A stretch of 5,704 nucleotides of DNA from Erythrobacter sp. UBA3075. GTDB taxonomy: Bacteria; Pseudomonadota; Alphaproteobacteria; Sphingomonadales; Sphingomonadaceae. Below, one piece after another: positions 1 to 5,704 of the stretch (positions are counted from its first letter, which is position 1; each line of letters starts with the position of its first letter). The DNA lies in assembly GCA_002367375.1 (NCBI GenBank), contig DFBR01000012.1:1-5704 (forward strand), given 5' to 3'. The translations under genes were made by a program, and so were the position numbers. The notes under the pieces are model-generated. The model did not search any database. It was given only the letters and a program-made list of their open reading frames with translations, and had not been told where the DNA came from.

Positions 1-7
1 ACTAGCA

Positions 8-27
8 ATATAACAATTTCGTTATAT
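8..27. promoter_or_regulatory. Inverted repeat, likely operator of the ArsR-type regulator
   Basis: Perfect 7-bp arms, ATATAAC (8-14) and GTTATAT (21-27), flank a 6-base AATTTC spacer in an AT-rich patch, unlike the GC-rich coding sequence that follows. It ends six bases before the GTG at 34. AT-rich palindromes of about 20 bp are typical ArsR/SmtB-family operators, so autoregulation by the adjacent gene is the natural inference. The left arm contains TATAAC (9-14), a 5/6 match to a sigma-70 -10 box; its -35 box would lie outside the window. If that is the promoter, transcription would start near base 21 and the leader would be only about a dozen bases. A bound dimer would then cover the promoter and control the whole cluster. 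The palindrome is seen directly; promoter and operator roles are inferred. Confidence 0.65.
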
Positions 28-33
28 GCTTAT

Positions 34-1017
34 GTGGCCATGCAACTTGAACCCGCCTTTCGCGCCCTGTCCGACGCGTCACGCCTGCGCGTGATGCGGC
101 TGATTGCGCAGATGGAATTGTCGGTTGGTGAGATCGCGCAGGTGCTCGGCCAAAGCCAACCGCGCGTTTCGCAGCATGTTGCACGGCTGGTCGACGCCGG
201 ACTTATCGAGCGGCGACGCGAGGGCAATTCTGTATTCCTGCGCGAGACGGCGCACTCCCCCATGGGCGATGCGCTGGCGCGGCTGCTGGCGCTGGGCGAA
301 CGCGAAGATGTAGCGCTGGCAGAGCAGGCAGAAGCTGATCGCACGCGCCTCGCCACGATCCGCGCCGCGCGCGAAAAGGAGGCCGATCGCTACTTCGCTC
401 GCCATGCCGATGATTGGGACGCGCTGCGCGAAATTCATGGGCCGGAAAAAGTGTGCGAACAGGCTCTGCTGAAGGTGCTTGGCGATACACCGCCGGGTCG
501 CTTGCTCGACATTGGCACCGGCACGGGACGGATTGCCGAATTGCTCGCGCCCCATGCCGAGCATATCGTCGCGCTAGACAAGAGCCTCGACATGCTGCGC
601 GTCGCCCGCGCCCGGCTTCAGGCATTAGGGCCGGATAAGGTTGAATTGCAGCAAGGCGATTTCACCGATCTGCCGTTCCCGGCACATCATTTCGACACTG
701 TCCTGCTGCATCAGGTGCTGCATTTTGCGCAAGATCCCGCGCTTGCCTTGCGAGAAGCAGCGCGCGTTACGCGGCCCGGAGGCCGCATTGCGGTCGTCGA
801 TCTGGCTCGTCATGAACGCGACGAACTGCGCGAACGCCATGCCCATGCCCGCCTTGGATTTGCCGATGCGGCGATGGCCAAGCTGCTCACCGAAGCCGGG
901 TTCAAACCTGCCGCGCCGGTCGAAGTGCCGGGCCGTGAATTGACTGTCAAAATCTGGGCGGCAACGCGCCAGATTCATCCCACATCTGCTCCCAACACTC
1001 GAAAGGCCGCCTCATGA
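34..1017 (+). CDS. ArsR-family regulator fused to a SAM-dependent methyltransferase domain
   Basis: A cytosolic 327-residue protein with two domains. Residues about 5-72 form an ArsR-type winged helix: helix-turn-helix at about 30-53, with recognition helix SQPRVSQHVARL (41-52), and a wing around RRREGNSVFLR (60-70). Residues about 117-310 form a class I methyltransferase fold: motif I LLDIGTGTGR (157-166), acidic ribose-binding D182 ending strand 2, GDF (208-210) near the adenine site, and RPGGRIAVVDL (247-257). The metal-site ELCVC signature is absent and the only cysteine is C141, so metal or arsenic sensing is unlikely. Its position as first gene before metF and metH, with a palindrome upstream, suggests a SAM/SAH-responsive regulator of methionine synthesis, comparable in role to the ArsR-family regulator SahR. 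Whether the fold is catalytic or only a sensor cannot be read from sequence. The start is GTG 34 or ATG 40; neither has a clear Shine-Dalgarno, so a nearly leaderless mRNA is possible. It overlaps metF by ATGA. Confidence 0.88.
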   Translation: MAMQLEPAFRALSDASRLRVMRLIAQMELSVGEIAQVLGQSQPRVSQHVARLVDAGLIERRREGNSVFLRETAHSPMGDALARLLALGEREDVALAEQAEADRTRLATIRAAREKEADRYFARHADDWDALREIHGPEKVCEQALLKVLGDTPPGRLLDIGTGTGRIAELLAPHAEHIVALDKSLDMLRVARARLQALGPDKVELQQGDFTDLPFPAHHFDTVLLHQVLHFAQDPALALREAARVTRPGGRIAVVDLARHERDELRERHAHARLGFADAAMAKLLTEAGFKPAAPVEVPGRELTVKIWAATRQIHPTSAPNTRKAAS

Positions 1018-1955
1018 GCGTGCAAACCGCCGATTGTCTTGACCCCGTGCATGAAGAGCGCACCGCGCATGACACACCGCTTTTCAGCGGCTTGCCGGGC
1101 GATATTGCCGTGAGTTTTGAATTCTTCCCGCCCAAGTCCGACAAGATGGAAGAGAAATTGTGGGAAGCTGTCCAGCAGCTTGCCCCGCTCGCCCCGGAAT
1201 TCGTCAGCGTAACCTATGGTGCAGGTGGCTCGACGCGCGAACGCACGCACAACACTGTCGCGCGGCTTATCAAAGAAGCGGGCATTCCTGCGGCCGCGCA
1301 TCTCACATGCGTCGATGCCAGCAAGGCCGAAACGCAGCGGGTGGCAGAAGCCTATTGGGAAGCGGGCGTGCGCCATATCGTCGCGCTGCGCGGCGATGCG
1401 GGAGAGCCGGGCGCGCCCTTTGTGCCGCATCCCGAAGGTTATTCCAATGCCGCAGAGCTGGTGCGCGGATTGAAGGAGGTTGCAGATTTTGAAATCTCGG
1501 TCGCGGCCTATCCGGAAACCCATCCCGACGCCGATTGTCCGCAGGCCGATCTCGACAATTTGAAGCGCAAGATCGATGCAGGTGCCACGCGCGGCATCAG
1601 CCAGTTCTTCTTCGCGCCCGAAACCTTCTTCGACTTCACTGATAAATGCCGCGCAGCCGGAATTGACGCGCCGATGGTTCCGGGCATTCTGCCGGTGACC
1701 AATGTGGCGCAGGCGCGCAAGTTTGCCGGGCAATGCGGCGCGGTAATCCCGGACTGGATGGATGGCCTGTTCGAAGGCCTGGACGAACGTCCAGCCTCAC
1801 GCCAACTGGTCGCCGCAACCATCGCTGCCGAGCTGTGCCGCCGCCTTTATGCTGGCGGCGTGCGCCAGTTCCACTTCTACACCCTCAACCGCGCCGATCT
1901 GGCCTATGCGATCTGTCATCTGCTTGGCCGCCGTCCTCAGGAGACTGCGAAATGA
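1014..1955 (+). CDS. metF: 5,10-Methylenetetrahydrofolate reductase (MetF)
   Basis: FAD-dependent cytosolic enzyme that reduces 5,10-methylenetetrahydrofolate to 5-methyltetrahydrofolate, the methyl donor for methionine synthase. The 313 residues cover the whole bacterial MetF (beta-alpha)8 barrel (E. coli 296), with a slightly longer N-terminus. Family landmarks: SFEFFPPK (34-41) with catalytic Glu36 (E. coli Glu28), SVTYGAGG (65-72) with Thr67 (Thr59), HIVALRGD (121-128) with Asp128 (Asp120), AAYPE (164-168), QFFF with Gln197 (Gln183), PGILPVTN (223-230), Phe237 (Phe223), and the C-terminal HFYTLNRADLAYAICHLLG (287-305). No key residue is missing. The start is ATG 1014, which overlaps the upstream TGA as ATGA, with GAAAGG (1001-1006) seven bases before it as a ribosome binding site. 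The gene ends in an ATGA overlap with the homocysteine methyltransferase gene, so all three are probably co-transcribed and translationally coupled. Confidence 0.97.
   Translation: MSVQTADCLDPVHEERTAHDTPLFSGLPGDIAVSFEFFPPKSDKMEEKLWEAVQQLAPLAPEFVSVTYGAGGSTRERTHNTVARLIKEAGIPAAAHLTCVDASKAETQRVAEAYWEAGVRHIVALRGDAGEPGAPFVPHPEGYSNAAELVRGLKEVADFEISVAAYPETHPDADCPQADLDNLKRKIDAGATRGISQFFFAPETFFDFTDKCRAAGIDAPMVPGILPVTNVAQARKFAGQCGAVIPDWMDGLFEGLDERPASRQLVAATIAAELCRRLYAGGVRQFHFYTLNRADLAYAICHLLGRRPQETAK
1939..1944 (+). promoter_or_regulatory. Shine-Dalgarno site fixing the start of the homocysteine module gene
   Basis: AGGAGA lies inside the end of metF, seven bases before ATG 1952. This is a strong, well-spaced site and it selects 1952 over an upstream in-frame start at 1733, which would add 73 residues unrelated to the family and overlap metF by more than 220 bases. 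Confidence 0.85.
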
Positions 1956-2998
1956 GTGCTCGTGAGAAACTTCAGGCCGAAGCGGCCAAGCGCATTCTGA
2001 TTTTCGACGGCGCATTTGGCACGCAGATTCAGAACCGCAGACTGTCAGAAGAGGATTTCGCAGGCGACCTTGGGCTTAATGCCGACCAGAAGGGCAACAA
2101 CGACATCCTCGCTCTCACCCGCCCCGATGTGATTGCGGATGTAACGCGCGCCTATCTGGAGGCCGGGTCTGACGTGGTCTCGACCAACACTTTTTCCGCC
2201 AACACAATCAGTCAGGCGGACTATGCCGCTGAAGGTCTGGTGCGCGAGATCAATCTGGCTTCCGCCCGCATAGCGCGCGAAATTGCCGATGAATTTGCCG
2301 CGAAAGACGGCAAGCCCCGCTTTGTCGCAGGCGCAATCGGTCCGACCAACAAAACCCTCTCGCTCAGCCCTGATGTCGAAGACCCCGGCTTCCGTGAGAT
2401 CACCTTTGATTACCTCACCGGCGTCTATCTCGAACAGGCCGAAGCACTGATCGAAGGCGGCGCGGACTTCATCCTGATCGAAACGATTTTCGACACGCTC
2501 AACGCCAAGGCTGGCGTGATGGCGGTGCGCCAATTGTCTGACAAGCTTGGTCGTGACGTGCCGATCATGCTCTCCATGACGCTCACCGATCTGTCGGGGC
2601 GCAATCTGTCGGGCCACACGGTCGAGGCGTTCTGGAACGCGGTTCGCCACGCCAATCCCGTCACCATCGGCCTCAATTGCAGCTTTGGCGCGGATCAGCT
2701 TCGCCCGCATGTGCAGCACCTCTCTGGCATCGCGGATACGCTGCTGATGGTGTACCCGAATGCGGGCCTGCCCAATGAGCTGGGCGAGTATGATGAGCTG
2801 CCGCACACCACCGCTGGCCTAGTCGGTGACTGGGCGGACAATGGCCGGGTGAACATCATCGGCGGCTGCTGCGGCTCCACTCCCGATCACATCGCGGCCA
2901 TGGCGCGCCGTGTGCAGGGCCTCACCCCGCGCGCGATTCCGGAAAAGATTACCAAAATGCGGCTGGCGGGTCTCGAACCCTTCACGATTGCTGCATAG
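1952..2998 (+). CDS. metH: Methionine synthase homocysteine-binding subunit (split MetH, N-terminal module)
   Basis: A 348-residue zinc-dependent homocysteine S-methyltransferase domain. It binds and activates homocysteine, which takes the methyl group from methylcobalamin held by the downstream protein. It aligns with the N-terminal module of E. coli MetH: ILIFDGAFGTQIQ (15-27), STNTFSAN (77-84), GAIGPTNKTLS (127-137), DFILIETIFDTLNAKA (172-187), LNCSFGA (241-247) and GGCCGSTP (304-311). The zinc ligands are Cys243, Cys306 and Cys307 (E. coli Cys247, Cys310, Cys311). The protein stops at LAGLEPFTIAA, which matches the E. coli linker just before the folate module, so it is a complete module and not a random truncation. 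A stand-alone BHMT-like or MmuM-type enzyme is an alternative, but the strong MetH similarity and the neighbouring gene carrying exactly the missing modules make a split methionine synthase far more likely. The stop is TAG (2996-2998), directly against the palindromic repeat. Start ATG 1952 overlaps the metF stop. Confidence 0.95.
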   Translation: MSAREKLQAEAAKRILIFDGAFGTQIQNRRLSEEDFAGDLGLNADQKGNNDILALTRPDVIADVTRAYLEAGSDVVSTNTFSANTISQADYAAEGLVREINLASARIAREIADEFAAKDGKPRFVAGAIGPTNKTLSLSPDVEDPGFREITFDYLTGVYLEQAEALIEGGADFILIETIFDTLNAKAGVMAVRQLSDKLGRDVPIMLSMTLTDLSGRNLSGHTVEAFWNAVRHANPVTIGLNCSFGADQLRPHVQHLSGIADTLLMVYPNAGLPNELGEYDELPHTTAGLVGDWADNGRVNIIGGCCGSTPDHIAAMARRVQGLTPRAIPEKITKMRLAGLEPFTIAA

Positions 2999-3079
2999 CG
3001 TCATCCCAGCGGAAGCTGGGATCTCCCTCAAACCCGTCCGACGTTGCCGGACCAGATCCCAGCCTTCGCTGGGATGACG
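2999..3079. repeat. Nested palindromic intergenic repeat between the two methionine synthase genes
   Basis: Two 26-base arms, 2999-3024 and 3054-3079, are inverted copies matching at 24 of 26 positions, separated by 29 bases. Each arm is itself a hairpin: ATCCCAGC (3003-3010), GGAA loop, GCTGGGAT (3015-3022); and ATCCCAGC (3056-3063), CTTC loop, GCTGGGAT (3068-3075). Both 8-bp stems are perfect. The sequence CGTCATCCCAGC...GCTGGGAT resembles the short dispersed palindromes common in alphaproteobacterial intergenic regions, whose reading gives peptides such as IPAFAGMT; this is from memory, and no second copy lies in this window. There is no T-run after either stem, so it does not look like an intrinsic terminator. 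RNA could fold either as two small hairpins or as one long stem. It begins one base after the upstream stop and ends ten bases before the downstream ATG. An effect on mRNA stability or on the protein ratio is possible but inferred. Confidence 0.9.
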
Positions 3080-3082
3080 GAA
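3079..3082 (+). promoter_or_regulatory. Weak Shine-Dalgarno at the repeat edge, supporting ATG 3089
   Basis: GGAA sits six bases before ATG 3089 and starts on the last base of the right repeat arm. It is the only plausible ribosome binding site for the large methionine synthase gene. It favours ATG 3089 over the in-frame ATG 3074 or TTG 3044, both of which would translate repeat sequence. Folding of the long repeat stem would bring the stem right up to this site and could limit access to it. Confidence 0.5.
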
Positions 3083-3088
3083 ATTAGA

Positions 3089-5692
<2,604 letters not shown>

Positions 5693-5704
5693 CCTTTGTA
5701 ACGT

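Noticed and set aside
1..33. SAM, SAH or cobalamin riboswitch ahead of the cluster
   Set aside because: Only 33 AT-rich bases precede the first gene, too short for a known riboswitch, and they fit an operator palindrome better. Sequence further upstream is not visible.
32..94. 20-codon frame from ATG 32, overlapping the regulator start, as a possible leader peptide
   Set aside because: It has no ribosome binding site and no run of methionine codons or attenuator structure, and it overlaps the regulator's coding sequence; most likely chance.
975..1733. Long antisense open frame (252 residues) opposite metF
   Set aside because: Same reason: a shadow of metF codon bias with no recognisable domain.
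1733..1951. In-frame upstream extension of the homocysteine module gene, adding 73 residues
   Set aside because: It lies over metF in another frame, has no family similarity, and a strong AGGAGA site with correct spacing points to ATG 1952, which also gives the usual MetH N-terminus.
2045..2806. Long antisense open frame (253 residues) opposite the homocysteine module gene
   Set aside because: Such minus-strand frames are common opposite GC-rich codon-biased genes. The plus strand carries an unmistakable enzyme, and the antisense translation shows no recognisable domain.
2999..3079. Repeat hairpins as a Rho-independent terminator
   Set aside because: The stems are GC-rich but no U-tract follows either one, and termination here would cut off the subunit needed for methionine synthase.
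3044..3088. Upstream start (TTG 3044) for the large methionine synthase gene
   Set aside because: The added residues are encoded by the palindromic repeat and do not belong to the family; ATG 3089 has a plausible GGAA site and similarity starts just after it.
5693..5704. Possible terminator or next promoter after the last stop
   Set aside because: Only 12 bases remain and they show no stem or T-run.

Overview
The window is one tightly packed, single-strand (+) gene cluster for the methyl-transfer half of the methionine/S-adenosylmethionine (SAM) cycle. High GC, GCG/CGC-rich codon use, ATGA gene overlaps and a dispersed 'CGTCATCCCAGC...' palindromic repeat all suggest an alphaproteobacterium. 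Sphingomonadales (Erythrobacter/Sphingopyxis-like) is the best guess, inferred from general resemblance and not from any search.

Layout. Bases 1-33 hold a 7-bp inverted repeat that looks like an operator, just before the first start codon. Bases 34-1017 encode an ArsR-type winged-helix domain fused to a class I SAM-dependent methyltransferase domain. This regulator overlaps metF (1014-1955, 5,10-methylenetetrahydrofolate reductase) by ATGA, and metF overlaps the next gene (1952-2998) by another ATGA. That gene is the zinc-dependent homocysteine-binding module of cobalamin-dependent methionine synthase, as a separate 348-residue protein. A nested palindromic repeat of about 81 bp (2999-3079) follows directly after its stop codon. 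Then comes 3089-5692, which encodes the rest of methionine synthase (folate, cap, cobalamin and reactivation modules, 867 residues). The last 12 bases (5693-5704) hold nothing I can identify.

How it works together. MetF makes 5-methyltetrahydrofolate. The large MetH subunit passes the methyl group from it to cobalamin, and the small MetH subunit presents zinc-bound homocysteine to accept it, giving methionine. The first gene is probably the local regulator, sensing SAM or S-adenosylhomocysteine (SAH) rather than a metal, because it lacks ArsR/SmtB metal-binding cysteines and carries a SAM-binding fold. The two MetH pieces add up to 1215 residues, close to the 1227 of E. coli MetH, with all recognised catalytic residues kept. 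The break lies exactly in the linker between the homocysteine and folate modules. Both pieces are in the same reading frame, and only one amber codon interrupts an otherwise open frame through the repeat.

The enzymes are well-known families. The most interesting points are the fused regulator with its operator and the repeat sitting at the methionine synthase split.
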